64,000 nt of DNA from Methylomicrobium sp. wino1 (GCF_003932755.1 NZ_CP024202.1:4588001-4652000), one strand, 5' to 3'; counted from the stretch's first letter, positions 20,152-29,888 are shown. A program made the numbers and translations. Notes: generated by a model not told the origin, from the sequence alone.

Positions 20152-20363
20152 TAACGTTCATGAAGGCCAGGCAATCGCCACGGCAAAGGAAAGTGCGTGG
20201 CGTGTAGTTAGGGTGCGGTCACTCGCTCGACAGGACGCGTGAATACGTCCATGTAGGCTCTGTGACAGCATCCATGCTGTTCCCTCACCTAGCGTTAGGT
20301 GAGGGACTGAACACCCCGGCATCTCCTCAGGTTAATGCCGAAATTTGAAGTGCGAAAGGTATA
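20152..20363. repeat. Dispersed palindromic repeat, copy D
   Basis: This copy opens with TAACGTTCATGAAGGC like copy A and shares GGTGCGGTCACTCGC and the GTGAATAC...GTAGGCTC segment. It then departs into a hairpin CCCTCACCTAGCGTTAGGTGAGGG and ends with GCCGAAATTTGAAGTGCGAA. The inverse of that last segment recurs at about 31848 and 40836. It fills the gap between fabI and ppiD. Confidence 0.7.
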
Positions 20364-20390
20364 AAACGCTGCCCCAATATCCGGATTCAA

Positions 20391-22253
20391 TCATTTTGAC
20401 CGGATAGTTACATCAGCCTTTTCTTGCAAATTAGCCATTACCGCACTAAATAACGACTGGCCTAAAGCATTGGCAATATTTTTGGTTGCCAATTCCATAC
20501 GTTTTTTGTCTTCTTCAGTCATCTTGCCATCGGAAACTTTCTGCAAGCTCACCAACACTTGCTCACCGCTACTCAAAGGCGCGACAAAAAGATTCGGTTG
20601 ATCAACGACCGGTTTGGCTGCTTTAAAAACAGCCTGCAAAAGTTCGACAGGAACTTCCGTGCTGGTGCGCGACAAGCCTGTTATCGATTTGTGACTAACA
20701 TCGCTTGCTTCTTCGGCTAATTTTTTTAAGCTCTCGCCAGCTATTGCCCGGTTTTTAAGATCGAAGACGCGCTCTTCAATCTGCCGCCTAGACTTCGATA
20801 ACAACAACGCTTCGATGACGTCATCCCTTACTTCAGCGAGTTCGCGCACGGTAGCGGGCTGATGATCCTTGACATGCAATACGACCAACCGATCGCCCTC
20901 CAGCTCGAGCGGCTCGCTGTTATTGCCTTTCAAAACATCTTCAGAAAATGCCGCATTACGAATCAAATGTTCCGCGGCGAGTCCTTCACCTTGCTCACGG
21001 GTAAACAGTTTCGTCGTTTTAATCGCCAACCCTAAAGCGTCCGCTACTTCAAGCAAGTCTTCGGAATGCTCGTAGCTAAACTCCGTTAGTGTTTGCCCGA
21101 GCTCGTAATATTTATTTTCGGCTTCTGTTTTTTGATAGGATCGTTTCACTTCATCCTTAACGTCCTCGAAAGATTTAGTTTCTCGGGGAATCAGTTCGGT
21201 CACTTTAATCAGGTGATAACCGAAAGCCGACCTAACCGGCTCGGAAACCTCACCCAATTGCAACGCACTCGCAGCATCCTCGAAGGCTTTTTCCATCACG
21301 CCGGCTTCGAATAGTCCTAAATCACCGCCGGATTTTGCCGTTAATTTATCATCGGACAAGGCTTCAGCAACTTTAGCAAACGACTCGGTTTGCAATTGCT
21401 GTTTCGCTGCTTGAGCCTTTGCCAACGCCGACGCATCATCGGTTTCGCTATTCACTGCAAACAGTATGTGGCTGATTTTTCGGCGCTCTTTAGTGCTGAA
21501 AAACTCCTTTTGCTCTTCATAAAAAGCACGCAATTTATCGTCAACAACCTCGACCGCGTCGGCAAGCTCATTTAGCGATAACTCGATATAATCGACCGAA
21601 ACTTGTTCGGGAGTAAGATAATTATCTTGATATTGCCGGTAAAAGGCTTCAATTTCTTCTTCGCCGGGCAGTTCGTCAATCGGCTTGACCGAAACGGTCA
21701 AATATTCAATATCCCGTAGTTGATTTTGAATTTTAAAAAAACTTTCAACATCGTACGGTGTGGCGAAACTGCTTTTAACGACCGCATGCTGAAACTGTTC
21801 CATCATCAATGCATTCTTGATTCTGCCTACAAATTCCATCGAAGACATGCCTTGAGAACCCAGCAATGCTTGGTATTGGTTCTTATCAAACTTGCCATCA
21901 ACCTGAAAGTAATCTAAGGACTGAATAAAATCTCTAGCCGTTTTATCGGTTATCACCAAGCCTTGCGATTGCACATGCTGCAACAGCACCTCGTCTTGAA
22001 TCAATTTCTGCAGCGCTTGCTGCTTAAGCGTTTCCTCGTCGATATCCAAACCTTGCAAATTTTGACTGAATTGAGCATAGGCTTTAGACACATCACGTTG
22101 AAAAAAATCTCTATCGCCGACCGATGCAACCGGAGTCTCTTTTCCAACATCGAGATAGTTTTGAATTCCCCATAAAGCAAAAGGCACTGTGATTGCAATC
22201 AGAATGACCCACGAGAACACGCCCTGCGCTTTTTCTCTTATCTTTGTCAGCAT
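20391..22253 (-). CDS. ppiD: Periplasmic folding chaperone, peptidyl-prolyl isomerase D
   Basis: The 620-residue protein is a membrane-anchored chaperone near the Sec translocon that helps newly exported proteins fold. It has a short cytoplasmic tail, one N-terminal membrane helix (VFSWVILIAITVPFALWGI), a SurA-like N-terminal chaperone domain with the RDVSKAYAQF region, and a parvulin domain near residues 255-355 (RRKISHILFAV to FGYHLIKVTEL). The C-terminal part is long and helical. Its position after hupB is conserved in gammaproteobacteria; here two tRNA genes stand between them. Confidence 0.93.
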   Translation of the reverse strand: MLTKIREKAQGVFSWVILIAITVPFALWGIQNYLDVGKETPVASVGDRDFFQRDVSKAYAQFSQNLQGLDIDEETLKQQALQKLIQDEVLLQHVQSQGLVITDKTARDFIQSLDYFQVDGKFDKNQYQALLGSQGMSSMEFVGRIKNALMMEQFQHAVVKSSFATPYDVESFFKIQNQLRDIEYLTVSVKPIDELPGEEEIEAFYRQYQDNYLTPEQVSVDYIELSLNELADAVEVVDDKLRAFYEEQKEFFSTKERRKISHILFAVNSETDDASALAKAQAAKQQLQTESFAKVAEALSDDKLTAKSGGDLGLFEAGVMEKAFEDAASALQLGEVSEPVRSAFGYHLIKVTELIPRETKSFEDVKDEVKRSYQKTEAENKYYELGQTLTEFSYEHSEDLLEVADALGLAIKTTKLFTREQGEGLAAEHLIRNAAFSEDVLKGNNSEPLELEGDRLVVLHVKDHQPATVRELAEVRDDVIEALLLSKSRRQIEERVFDLKNRAIAGESLKKLAEEASDVSHKSITGLSRTSTEVPVELLQAVFKAAKPVVDQPNLFVAPLSSGEQVLVSLQKVSDGKMTEEDKKRMELATKNIANALGQSLFSAVMANLQEKADVTIRSK

Positions 22254-22343
22254 ATGCTAGATCCTTAAATAAAAGTAACTTGATTTGTAACGGTTAAGCA
22301 CCCATGTGCATTGATTCTGGAGTAATAGCTTTATAATCGACGC

Positions 22344-22380
22344 AAAAAAAAACCCCGAACCGTGTAACGGCCCGGGGTTT
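22344..22380 (-). terminator. Rho-independent terminator after the tRNA-Val/tRNA-Asp genes
   Basis: On the minus strand AAACCCCG and CGGGGTTT pair around an internal stem and are followed by a run of T. It lies six bases beyond tRNA-Asp and would end the hupB-tRNA transcript. Confidence 0.88.
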
Positions 22381-22385
22381 GTATT

Positions 22386-22462
22386 TGGCGGAGCGGACGG
22401 GGCTCGAACCCGCGACCCCCGGCGTGACAGGCCGGTATTCTAACCAACTGAACTACCGCTCC
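22386..22462 (-). tRNA. tRNA-Asp (GTC)
   Basis: The cloverleaf reads GGAGCGG...CCGCTCC with CCA encoded, D-loop AGTTCAGTTGGTTAGA, anticodon loop CTGTCAC giving GTC, and T-arm GGGTTCGAGCCC. The length is 77 bases. Confidence 0.97.
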
Positions 22463-22470
22463 TAAGTCTG

Positions 22471-22546
22471 TGGTGGGTGCTGAGGGGATCGAACCCCCGA
22501 CCCTCGCCTTGTAAGGGCGATGCTCTCCCAGCTGAGCTAAGCACCC
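22471..22546 (-). tRNA. tRNA-Val (TAC)
   Basis: The acceptor stem GGGTGCT/AGCACCC, encoded CCA, anticodon loop CTTACAA giving TAC, and T-arm GGGGGTTCGATCCCC identify it. The length is 76 bases. Its 5' end is only 13 bases after the hupB stop codon, so it is probably processed from a hupB transcript. Confidence 0.97.
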
Positions 22547-22559
22547 GACTAAAGAAGCG

Positions 22560-22832
22560 CTAGTTTACAGCATCTTTTAATGATTTGCCAGCTTTAAATG
22601 TAGGAATTTTTGCAGCACTGATCGTAATTTCTTCACCTGTTTGCGGATTACGTCCTTTGCGCTCTGCTCTTTCTTTGACAGAAAACGTACCGAAACCAAC
22701 TAACGCTAAAGAATCGCCTTTGTTCAAAGCTGTTGTTACCGCACTTAAAAAACCATCTAAGGCACGACCGGCATCCGCTTTCGTTAATCCTGATGAATCC
22801 GCGATAGCATCAATAAGTTCAGATTTGTTCAT
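22560..22832 (-). CDS. hupB: DNA-binding protein HU-beta
   Basis: The 90-residue histone-like protein bends and compacts the nucleoid. It begins [20 protein letters not shown] and has the DNA-intercalating arm region [21 protein letters not shown] with the conserved RNP turn. It lies between lon and two tRNA genes and has its own sigma70-like promoter in the gap after lon. Confidence 0.97.
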   Translation of the reverse strand: MNKSELIDAIADSSGLTKADAGRALDGFLSAVTTALNKGDSLALVGFGTFSVKERAERKGRNPQTGEEITISAAKIPTFKAGKSLKDAVN

Positions 22833-22919
22833 TATTCCCCCTAGGAAATTATTAAAGTTAATTGTATAAGCAAAGCGCTTATTTTCTTATGCCGCCCCCG
22901 CTGCATAAGAAAGCGAACA

Positions 22920-22949
22920 TTTATATCAACACGACTCCTTAAGTGTCAA
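22920..22949 (-). promoter_or_regulatory. Predicted sigma70 promoter of hupB
   Basis: On the minus strand TTGACA and TATAAA are separated by 18 bases, about 90 bases before the hupB ATG. The -35 is perfect. Confidence 0.65.
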
Positions 22950-23012
22950 GCTTTAAACTCTCCAGACTAGGTATTTTCAAGTTTCAAGCACACTTTAACA
23001 AAAAAAAGCTTA

Positions 23013-25430
23013 TCAATGCGCGGTTACATTCTGTTTTTTTGCTTTAGCAACTGTTTCGGTTTTTTTAGCATGTTCAATCGATTTTTTCTTATTGCCGGGA
23101 ACCGGCATGTACTGCAACGCATCGACCAAGACCTCATCGATCCAGTGTACACATTTAATTGTCAGCTTTTCTTTGATATTTGCCGGAATCTCGGCTAAAT
23201 CTTTTTCATTTTCAGCCGGAATCAACACCGTAGTAATGCCTCCTCGATGAGCGGCCAACAGCTTTTCTTTTAAACCGCCGATAGGCAATACTTCACCTCT
23301 TAATGTGATCTCCCCGGTCATTGCTACACTGGCCTTAACCGGTATTTTGGTCAATGCGGAAATGATCGCGGTACACATGCCGATACCGGCACTGGGCCCG
23401 TCTTTCGGCGTTGCCCCTTCAGGAACATGAATGTGAATATCGTTTTTCTGAAAAACTTCATTATCGATATCGAGCACAGCCGCGCGACTTCGCACCACTG
23501 TCATCGCTGCCTCGATAGACTCTTTCATTACATCGCCGAGCTTTCCGGTTGCGGTTTGCTTGCCTTTCCCCGGAATAACAGCCGTCTCGATCGTCAGCAA
23601 TTCGCCCCCAACTTCGGTCCAGGCCAAACCGGTCACTTGGCCGATTTGATCATGCTCCTCAGCCAATCCGTAATTGAAACGCCTAACGCCCAGATATTTA
23701 CCTAGGTTAGTCGAATCAACCAATACCCTAGCATTTCTTTTCTGAAGCAACAAATCCTTAACGACTTTACGGCAAATTTTAGAAATCTCCCGCTCCAAAC
23801 TTCTTACACCAGCCTCTCGTGTGTAGTAACGAATAATATCCCTGACTGCCGATTCGGCAATGTCGATTTCTTTTTCTTTCAAACCGTTATTTTTAATTTG
23901 CTTGGGAATCAAATACCGCATCGCGATATTGATTTTTTCATCTTCTGTATATCCAGCGAGACGAATAACCTCCATACGATCGAGTAATGCCGCCGGAATA
24001 TTCATCGTATTGGCCGTCGCAACAAACATCACATCGGACAAATCGAAATCCACTTCCAGATAATGATCAGAAAAGGTGTGGTTTTGCTCGGGATCGAGAA
24101 CCTCTAACAATGCCGATGCCGGATCGCCGCGAAAATCGGCAGCCATTTTATCGATTTCATCCAACAGAAACATCGGATTCCGCGTTTTCACCTTAGCCAA
24201 ATTCTGCAGAATCTTACCGGGCATAGAACCTATATACGTACGCCGGTGCCCACGAATTTCGGCTTCATCCCTAACCCCGCCTAAAGCCATACGTACATAT
24301 TTGCGGTTCGTTGCACGAGCAATCGATTCGCCCAATGAAGTCTTACCAACGCCAGGAGGCCCCACTAAGCATAAGATAGGCCCCTTCAAGCGTTTAACTC
24401 TTTGTTGCACAGCCAAATACTCAAGAATCCTTTCCTTCACTTTTTCAAGCCCGTAATGCTCGGCTTCCAACACCTCTTCCGCTACTTTTAAATCATGCCT
24501 GACTTTAGTTTTCCTTTTCCATGGCACATTAACCATCCAATCGATGTAATTACGCACAACAGTCGCTTCGGCCGACATCGGCGACATCATTTTCAATTTA
24601 TTGAGCTCTGCAGCAGCCTTTTCTTTGGCCTCCACTGTCATGCCGGCCGCATTGATTTTCTTTTCGAGCTCTTCGATTTCGTAAGGTGCATCGTCCATTT
24701 CGCCCAATTCCTTTTGTATCGCCTTCATCTGTTCATTCAGATAGTACTCCCTTTGATTTTTCTCCATTTGTTGCTTGACGCGTCCACGAATACTCTTTTC
24801 CATTTCGAGCAAATCGACCTCGCCCTCCATCAGCGTCATCAAAGCTTCCAAACGTTGCTGAATATCAGACAATTCCAATATCGTTTGTTTATCGGAAACT
24901 TTAAGCGTCATGTGAGCCGCGACGGTATCTGCGAAACGTCCAGGATCGTCGATGCCGGCCAGTGCATTCAACACTTCGGGAGGTATCTTGTTGTTCAATT
25001 TGACATATTGATCGAAAGATCCCATTGCAGTACGCTGCAAGACTTCCTGCTCTTGTTCGGTCATCGTAATAATGTCATTAATTTCAGATACCGAGGCCGA
25101 AAAATAACCGTCGGGAAATTCATATTTGTGCACTTGGCAGCGTTGACTGCCCTCAACTAGCACTTTTACGGTTCCGTCAGGCAATTTAAGCAATTGGAGA
25201 ATATTCGCCAATGTTCCCACCTGATATAAATCGGTAAAATCCGGATCGTCGACTTCGGCTTCCTTTTGTGCGACTAAAAGCACTTGTTTGTTATCCTTCA
25301 TTGCCGAATCGAGCGCGACAATCGATTTTTCCCTTCCCACAAATAACGGAATCACCATGTGCGGATAAACCACGACATCTCTTAACGGCAAAACCGGTAC
25401 GATCATTCTTGTTTGATGTATAACTGTCAT
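23013..25430 (-). CDS. lon: ATP-dependent protease La (Lon)
   Basis: Lon degrades misfolded and short-lived regulatory proteins in the cytoplasm. The 805-residue chain has the N-terminal substrate domain starting [16 protein letters not shown], an AAA+ domain with Walker [11 protein letters not shown] and Walker [12 protein letters not shown], and a C-terminal serine protease domain with the catalytic Ser in [11 protein letters not shown]. The ATG at 25430 (MTVIHQTRM) is preferred to an upstream start at 25448 because it fits the family start. It follows clpX but is separated by a repeat and a terminator, so it is likely transcribed alone. Confidence 0.96.
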   Translation of the reverse strand: MTVIHQTRMIVPVLPLRDVVVYPHMVIPLFVGREKSIVALDSAMKDNKQVLLVAQKEAEVDDPDFTDLYQVGTLANILQLLKLPDGTVKVLVEGSQRCQVHKYEFPDGYFSASVSEINDIITMTEQEQEVLQRTAMGSFDQYVKLNNKIPPEVLNALAGIDDPGRFADTVAAHMTLKVSDKQTILELSDIQQRLEALMTLMEGEVDLLEMEKSIRGRVKQQMEKNQREYYLNEQMKAIQKELGEMDDAPYEIEELEKKINAAGMTVEAKEKAAAELNKLKMMSPMSAEATVVRNYIDWMVNVPWKRKTKVRHDLKVAEEVLEAEHYGLEKVKERILEYLAVQQRVKRLKGPILCLVGPPGVGKTSLGESIARATNRKYVRMALGGVRDEAEIRGHRRTYIGSMPGKILQNLAKVKTRNPMFLLDEIDKMAADFRGDPASALLEVLDPEQNHTFSDHYLEVDFDLSDVMFVATANTMNIPAALLDRMEVIRLAGYTEDEKINIAMRYLIPKQIKNNGLKEKEIDIAESAVRDIIRYYTREAGVRSLEREISKICRKVVKDLLLQKRNARVLVDSTNLGKYLGVRRFNYGLAEEHDQIGQVTGLAWTEVGGELLTIETAVIPGKGKQTATGKLGDVMKESIEAAMTVVRSRAAVLDIDNEVFQKNDIHIHVPEGATPKDGPSAGIGMCTAIISALTKIPVKASVAMTGEITLRGEVLPIGGLKEKLLAAHRGGITTVLIPAENEKDLAEIPANIKEKLTIKCVHWIDEVLVDALQYMPVPGNKKKSIEHAKKTETVAKAKKQNVTAH

Positions 25431-25479
25431 TTCAATAAGCTTCCGCAAAATGGGTCATTTATTATTTCTTAATAACTTT

Positions 25480-25507
25480 AATATAAGGCCACTTATTAAA
25501 ATAGCAA
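25480..25507 (-). promoter_or_regulatory. Candidate promoter of lon
   Basis: On the minus strand TTGCTA and TATATT are 16 bases apart, about 50 bases before the lon ATG. CTTGCTA with GGCCTTAT could also be read as a poor sigma32 site, which would suit a heat-shock gene, but the match is weak. Confidence 0.4.
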
Positions 25508-25540
25508 GTTTTGAGCGAATAACCATCACATTTAAGCATA

Positions 25541-25574
25541 AAAAAAGGCTTTATATTTACATACAAAGCCTTTT
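25541..25574 (-). terminator. Rho-independent terminator between clpX and lon
   Basis: On the minus strand AAAAGGCTTT pairs with AAAGCCTTTT around an AT-rich loop and is followed by T residues. It would stop transcripts coming from clpX through the repeat. Confidence 0.75.
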
Positions 25575-25585
25575 CTAATCTTCAG

Positions 25586-25885
25586 TTAGGATTTAGTCAT
25601 AAATAACTTCCCTATTTTTGGAGGGTTCGGTTGCTCGATTGGCAGGTGTCAGCGGCAGGGCAGATTTTTGCTCCTGCAAAATCTGCATTCATGCCATCCT
25701 TGGCAATCAGTCACCGCCGTCAAGCCATGGACGTATTCACCCAGCACCTAAATTCCATAATCCATTGGTTGAGGTTAGCTCTCTTTGATAATTTAGGTGC
25801 TGGGTTCACGGCGTCCTGCCAGGCGAGTTAGCGAACCCTTGACTAAGCTCATAACTCCAGGAAGTTGTTTTTCGCGAAATCCTTA
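25586..25885. repeat. Dispersed palindromic repeat, copy E (complete, with nested mini-element)
   Basis: The 300-bp copy has termini TTAGGATTTAGTCATAAATA and, inverted on the right, CTAAGGATTTCGCGAAAAAC. Next inside, GGGTTCGGTTGCTCG faces GGGTTCGCTAACTCG, so the two halves form a long imperfect hairpin. It contains a module with GCCATCCTTGGCAATCAGTC and a nested 65-bp mini-element. It occupies the clpX-lon gap. Confidence 0.85.
25740..25804. mobile_element. 65-bp mini-element with 15-bp inverted ends
   Basis: The ends are CCCAGCACCTAAATT and AATTTAGGTGCTGGG, a perfect 15-bp inverted pair. TTCA occurs directly on both sides (25736-25739 and 25805-25808). In the uninterrupted copy at 35085-35270 there is a single TTCA at this place, which shows insertion with a 4-bp target duplication. 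Confidence 0.8.
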
Positions 25886-25938
25886 GCCAAATTCCCGTAC
25901 CGGGATGCGTCCAAAAATAAGCCGACACCGAGATTCGA

Positions 25939-27210
25939 TCAGGAGTCCGAAGCCGCTTTTTTTATCTCTGATTCATAAACCAAAATCGGTTTAGATTCGC
26001 CAGATATCACCCCTTCATCCACAACGACCTTTGTGATATTTTCCGCTGAAGGCAGCTCATACATTGTATCCAACAGGACATTTTCAACGATGGTTCGCAA
26101 CCCTCTTGCCCCGGTTTTTCTCTCCATAGACTTGCGAGCAATGGCATGCAGAGAGTCTTCTCTAAATTCCAACTCAGCCCCTTCCATTTCAAACAAGTGT
26201 TGATATTGCTTGATAAGAGCATTCTTCGGTTCGGTTAAAATCTTGACTAACGCTTCTTCATCCAATTCTTCAAGCGTTGCAACAACCGGCAGACGACCGA
26301 CAAACTCGGGAATCAAGCCGTACTTGATCAAATCCTCCGCTTCGACCTGGGCAAAGATTTCACCGACATTCTTGTCGTTATCCTTGGCCTTAACCTCGGC
26401 GGAAAAACCGATGCCACCTTTCTCGGAACGGGCCTTGATTACACGATCCAATCCCGCAAATGCGCCACCTACGATGAAAAGAATATTCGCCGTATTGACT
26501 TGCAAAAACTCTTGCTGAGGATGTTTGCGACCGCCTTGCGGAGGCACTGAAGCAACCGTACCTTCTATCAGTTTCAATAACGCTTGCTGCACACCCTCAC
26601 CGGAAACATCACGAGTAATTGACGGATTGTCGGCCTTTCTGGAAATCTTATCGATTTCATCAATGTATACAATACCCGATTCCGCTTTTTCGACATCGTA
26701 ATCGCACTTCTGCAGAATTTTTTGAATGATGTTTTCGACATCTTCACCGACATAGCCGGCTTCGGTTAATGTAGTCGCATCGGCAATAGTGAACGGAACG
26801 TCCAACAATCTAGCCAATGTTTCGGCCAGCAGAGTTTTCCCCGAACCGGTCGGGCCAATCAGCAATATATTACTCTTCGCCAGTTCGACTTCATCTTTCT
26901 TGGATTTACTACGTAAACGCTTATAGTGATTATAAACCGCAACAGCCAACGTTTTTTTAGCACGCTCTTGTCCGATGACATATTCATCCAGCACGGTTTT
27001 AATTTCTAACGGTTTCGGCAGAGAGCCATCGCCTTCCGAAGACTCATCCAACAATTCATCCCTGATAATATCGTTACACAGTTCGACGCACTCGTCGCAT
27101 ATGTATACCGAGGGACCTGCAATCAGCTTTCTAACTTCATGCTGGCTTTTACCGCAAAAAGAACAATAAAGAAGCTTGTCGTCATCTTTACCGCTTTTGT
27201 CATTACTCAT
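25939..27210 (-). CDS. clpX: ATP-dependent Clp protease ATP-binding subunit ClpX
   Basis: ClpX unfolds tagged proteins and feeds them to ClpP. The 423-residue chain opens with a four-Cys zinc-binding domain (CSFCGKSQ...CDECVELC), then the AAA+ module with Walker [13 protein letters not shown], Walker [11 protein letters not shown] and the pore loop GYVGEDVE. The ClpP-docking tripeptide IGF is present in [10 protein letters not shown]. It lies 90 bases after clpP in the conserved tig-clpP-clpX-lon order. Confidence 0.97.
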   Translation of the reverse strand: MSNDKSGKDDDKLLYCSFCGKSQHEVRKLIAGPSVYICDECVELCNDIIRDELLDESSEGDGSLPKPLEIKTVLDEYVIGQERAKKTLAVAVYNHYKRLRSKSKKDEVELAKSNILLIGPTGSGKTLLAETLARLLDVPFTIADATTLTEAGYVGEDVENIIQKILQKCDYDVEKAESGIVYIDEIDKISRKADNPSITRDVSGEGVQQALLKLIEGTVASVPPQGGRKHPQQEFLQVNTANILFIVGGAFAGLDRVIKARSEKGGIGFSAEVKAKDNDKNVGEIFAQVEAEDLIKYGLIPEFVGRLPVVATLEELDEEALVKILTEPKNALIKQYQHLFEMEGAELEFREDSLHAIARKSMERKTGARGLRTIVENVLLDTMYELPSAENITKVVVDEGVISGESKPILVYESEIKKAASDS

Positions 27211-27300
27211 AAATAGACTCCCACATACCCCAAGACTGAAGTATTCGCATCAATCGATTCAGTAAAAAGGATATATTGAATCCCGAACATTACCAAATTG

Positions 27301-27954
27301 TTATTTGATCGTTTCGCCGACACGGCTGGTCAACACTTTATCGATCAACCCATATTCGACCGCATCATTCGCACTTAAAAAGTTATCTCTATCGGTATCC
27401 AAACGAATCTTTTCGATAGGCTGGCCGGTATGTAAAGCCAAAACTTTATTGAGCTTTTCTCTGATTGACAGTATTTCACGAGCATGAATATCGATATCGG
27501 AAGCCTGACCTTGAAAACCGCCTAAGGGTTGATGAATCATCATTCGCGAGTGAGGCAGACAAAAGCGTTTCCCCTTCGCACCGCCGGTCAACAACAATGC
27601 CCCCATGCTCGCAGCCTGACCAATACACATTGTGCTGACATCGGGCTTGATAAACTGCATCGTATCGTATATCGACATACCCGCGGTCACCGAACCGCCC
27701 GGAGAATTAATATAGAGATGGATGTCTTTATCCGGATTTTCCGATTCGAGAAACAATAACTGCGCAACAACTAGATTAGCCATGTAGTCTTCGACTTGGC
27801 CTACCAAAAAAATTACGCGTTCTTTGAGCAATCGAGAATAAATATCGAACGAACGTTCGCCCCGAGCGGTCTGTTCAATGACGATAGGGACTAAACCGCC
27901 GGCAGCCTGTGGCTGCATGCTATTATTCAACTCATTTCGATAGTGCATTTGCAT
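27301..27954 (-). CDS. clpP: ATP-dependent Clp protease proteolytic subunit ClpP
   Basis: The serine peptidase forms the barrel that partners ClpX. The 217-residue chain contains the catalytic Ser in [11 protein letters not shown], the His in [10 protein letters not shown] and the Asp in DTDRDNFL, together with INSPGGSV lining the substrate groove. A short N-terminal extension before [19 protein letters not shown] is probably cleaved, as in relatives. It begins 12 bases after tig and is likely cotranscribed with it. Confidence 0.97.
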   Translation of the reverse strand: MQMHYRNELNNSMQPQAAGGLVPIVIEQTARGERSFDIYSRLLKERVIFLVGQVEDYMANLVVAQLLFLESENPDKDIHLYINSPGGSVTAGMSIYDTMQFIKPDVSTMCIGQAASMGALLLTGGAKGKRFCLPHSRMMIHQPLGGFQGQASDIDIHAREILSIREKLNKVLALHTGQPIEKIRLDTDRDNFLSANDAVEYGLIDKVLTSRVGETIK

Positions 27955-27966
27955 TCCTAAGATCTG

Positions 27967-29262
27967 TTACTTCTTGCCCATGATAGCATCGAAACTGACT
28001 TTTTCATCGGTGACTTTCGCTCTTTCGACAATCCATTCAACGGTTTGGTCTTCCAAAACCAGTTGTCGTATTTCATTCAGGCGATTTTCATCGGAATAAT
28101 ACCAATTAATAACATCCTGAGAACGCTCGTAACTTTGCGCCATCTCTTCAATCGTCGATCGCACTTTCGCTTCATCGACTTTAATACTGTTGGTCTGAAT
28201 AACTTCGCTCAAAATCAAGCCTAAAGCGACTCTTCTACGCGCCTGTTCCTCAAAAACATCCCTCGGTAATTCAGATTCCTCTAGCTTACGATTTTGCTTT
28301 TTGGCGTTTTCAGCATAGGGTTTAATGATTTCCTCGACTTCCTGATCGACAAGCGTTTTCGGCAATGAAACCGAAATATTGGCATACAAGCTATCCATTA
28401 CGGCAGTTTTAAGGTTGTTACGTAGCGCTTGCCTCAATTCTCGTTCCATGTTGGCCTTAACATCTTCTTTGAAGGTCGTTAAGTCGCCGTCTAAAACACC
28501 GTAATCTTTCAAAAAATCGGCATCTATTTTAGGAACTACAGACTCTTCGATCTTGGATACAGAGACTTCGAATTCCGCAGGCTTGCCAGCCAACTTGACA
28601 TTGCCGTATTGTTCGGGGAATGTCACGGCAAATGTTTTGACGTCGCCGGCACTCAAACCAATCAGATTGTCTTCGAATCCGGGTATCATTTTGTTGGCGC
28701 CGATCTCAACAGGATAATCGTCGACTTTGCCGTCGGTGAAATTTTCGCCTTCGCAAACACCTGAGAAGCTAATCCAGACTTGATCGTTGACTTGGGCGCC
28801 TCGCTCCACAGGAGACCAAGTTTTGTTTTGATTTCTGATCTGTTCGATCATGGCGTCAAGATCGGCTTCCTCTACGGATGCCACTTTACGAACCACTTCG
28901 ATACCATCGATCCCTTGCAATGAAATTTCGGGATACACCTCGAATTCTGCCGTGTATTCAAAGCCCTCTGTTTCATCGACTGGTTGAATAAGAGGATACC
29001 CGGCCGGTCTTAAATTTTGTTCTTGCAAGGCTTCGAAGTAAGTGGACTGAATCAAATCGCCGGTAATTTCATCGCGAACGCGATCCTTGAACATTTTTTT
29101 CACAACATGCTGAGGTACTTTACCTGGCCGAAAACCATCCAATTTGACTTCACGCGCCAAGGATTTAAAACGGTTTTCCATTTTTTCCTTAACAACCTCT
29201 TCGGGCACGCTCACGGTCATTTTTCTGCTTAATTCCGATGTTTTTTCGACAGAAACCTGCAT
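27967..29262 (-). CDS. tig: Trigger factor, ribosome-associated chaperone
   Basis: Trigger factor binds at the ribosome exit tunnel and shields nascent chains. The 431-residue protein has the ribosome-binding domain with signature region LDGFRPGKVPQHVVKKMF (about 41-58), an FKBP-type isomerase domain (about 150-245, WISFSGVCEGENF to KIEESVVPK) and a helical C-terminal domain. It leads the tig-clpP-clpX series. Upstream is a 275-base leader holding a large imperfect inverted repeat, then tRNA-Leu. Confidence 0.96.
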   Translation of the reverse strand: MQVSVEKTSELSRKMTVSVPEEVVKEKMENRFKSLAREVKLDGFRPGKVPQHVVKKMFKDRVRDEITGDLIQSTYFEALQEQNLRPAGYPLIQPVDETEGFEYTAEFEVYPEISLQGIDGIEVVRKVASVEEADLDAMIEQIRNQNKTWSPVERGAQVNDQVWISFSGVCEGENFTDGKVDDYPVEIGANKMIPGFEDNLIGLSAGDVKTFAVTFPEQYGNVKLAGKPAEFEVSVSKIEESVVPKIDADFLKDYGVLDGDLTTFKEDVKANMERELRQALRNNLKTAVMDSLYANISVSLPKTLVDQEVEEIIKPYAENAKKQNRKLEESELPRDVFEEQARRRVALGLILSEVIQTNSIKVDEAKVRSTIEEMAQSYERSQDVINWYYSDENRLNEIRQLVLEDQTVEWIVERAKVTDEKVSFDAIMGKK

Positions 29263-29364
29263 ATTTTACCTCAGCTAATTTTGATACGATTGGATTAAGA
29301 CGCCTGCAAAGGCTTAAGACTTGGAAAATTCAACGCTGGGAACGCTGACTTGGAATGCATAATT

Positions 29365-29514
29365 CGCGCGGTCATGTTTGCGGCTTTTATGGCAATGCTA
29401 TTTTGTTCGAGAGCAAAGCGCGGAAACATGCGCATAGCAAGCTATGTAACCGTTTTCGTAACGCAGCTATCGGACAAAAGAGCACGTCAGCTTGCCAGCA
29501 AATGTGACCGCGCG
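29365..29514. repeat. Large imperfect inverted repeat upstream of tig
   Basis: CGCGCGGTCA (29365-29374) is the exact inverse of TGACCGCGCG (29505-29514). The match continues inward for seven more bases with two mismatches and resumes in patches (GGCAATGCT against AGCTTGCC). It is unlike the other repeat family in this window. Confidence 0.6.
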
Positions 29515-29537
29515 AAGTATATGTATTCAGAATTTAG

Positions 29538-29622
29538 TGGTGCGAATGGAGAGACTCGAACTCTCACAGGCTACCCTACTGGAACCTAAATCCAGCGCGT
29601 CTACCAGTTCCGCCACATTCGC
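29538..29622 (-). tRNA. tRNA-Leu (TAG)
   Basis: The acceptor stem GCGAATG/CATTCGC, encoded CCA, the long class II variable arm, and anticodon loop TTTAGGT giving TAG identify it. The length is 85 bases. It sits upstream of tig on the same strand. Confidence 0.96.
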
Positions 29623-29710
29623 ACATTAAATGAACGCGGCATTATATTCGATATACGCGATTAAACAAACCTTTTTTTGAGCCCATCCGCCTACTAGAGC
29701 TGAATCGCAC

Positions 29711-29760
29711 TAAAGACTTCATGTCAAATAACTTCCTGGAGCCAGGATTTTTGTAGCGAG
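29711..29760. repeat. Solo end of the dispersed repeat
   Basis: TCAAATAACTTCCTGGAGCC and the following TTTTTGTAGCGAG match one terminus of the complete copies (compare 31871 and 40504). No partner end is seen nearby. Confidence 0.5.
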
Positions 29761-29888
29761 TTATCGAATCTGTCGACCCTAAATTAAAAAATAGAGAAGT
29801 CGTCGTCCACGGCTATGACGACTTCGAACGAATTATCACTCAACACAGCCTCGTCGAAAATTTTGAACACATCATGCAAGGAATCTAA
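29757..29888 (+). pseudogene. Possible 3' fragment of a lost gene
   Basis: An open frame with no usable start codon encodes 43 residues with protein-like composition, including NREVVVHGYDDFERIITQHS and ending HIMQGI. It begins directly at the repeat end at 29711-29760, as if the rest had been lost there. I do not recognise the family. The remainder of the gap up to 30106 shows nothing I can name. Confidence 0.3.
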
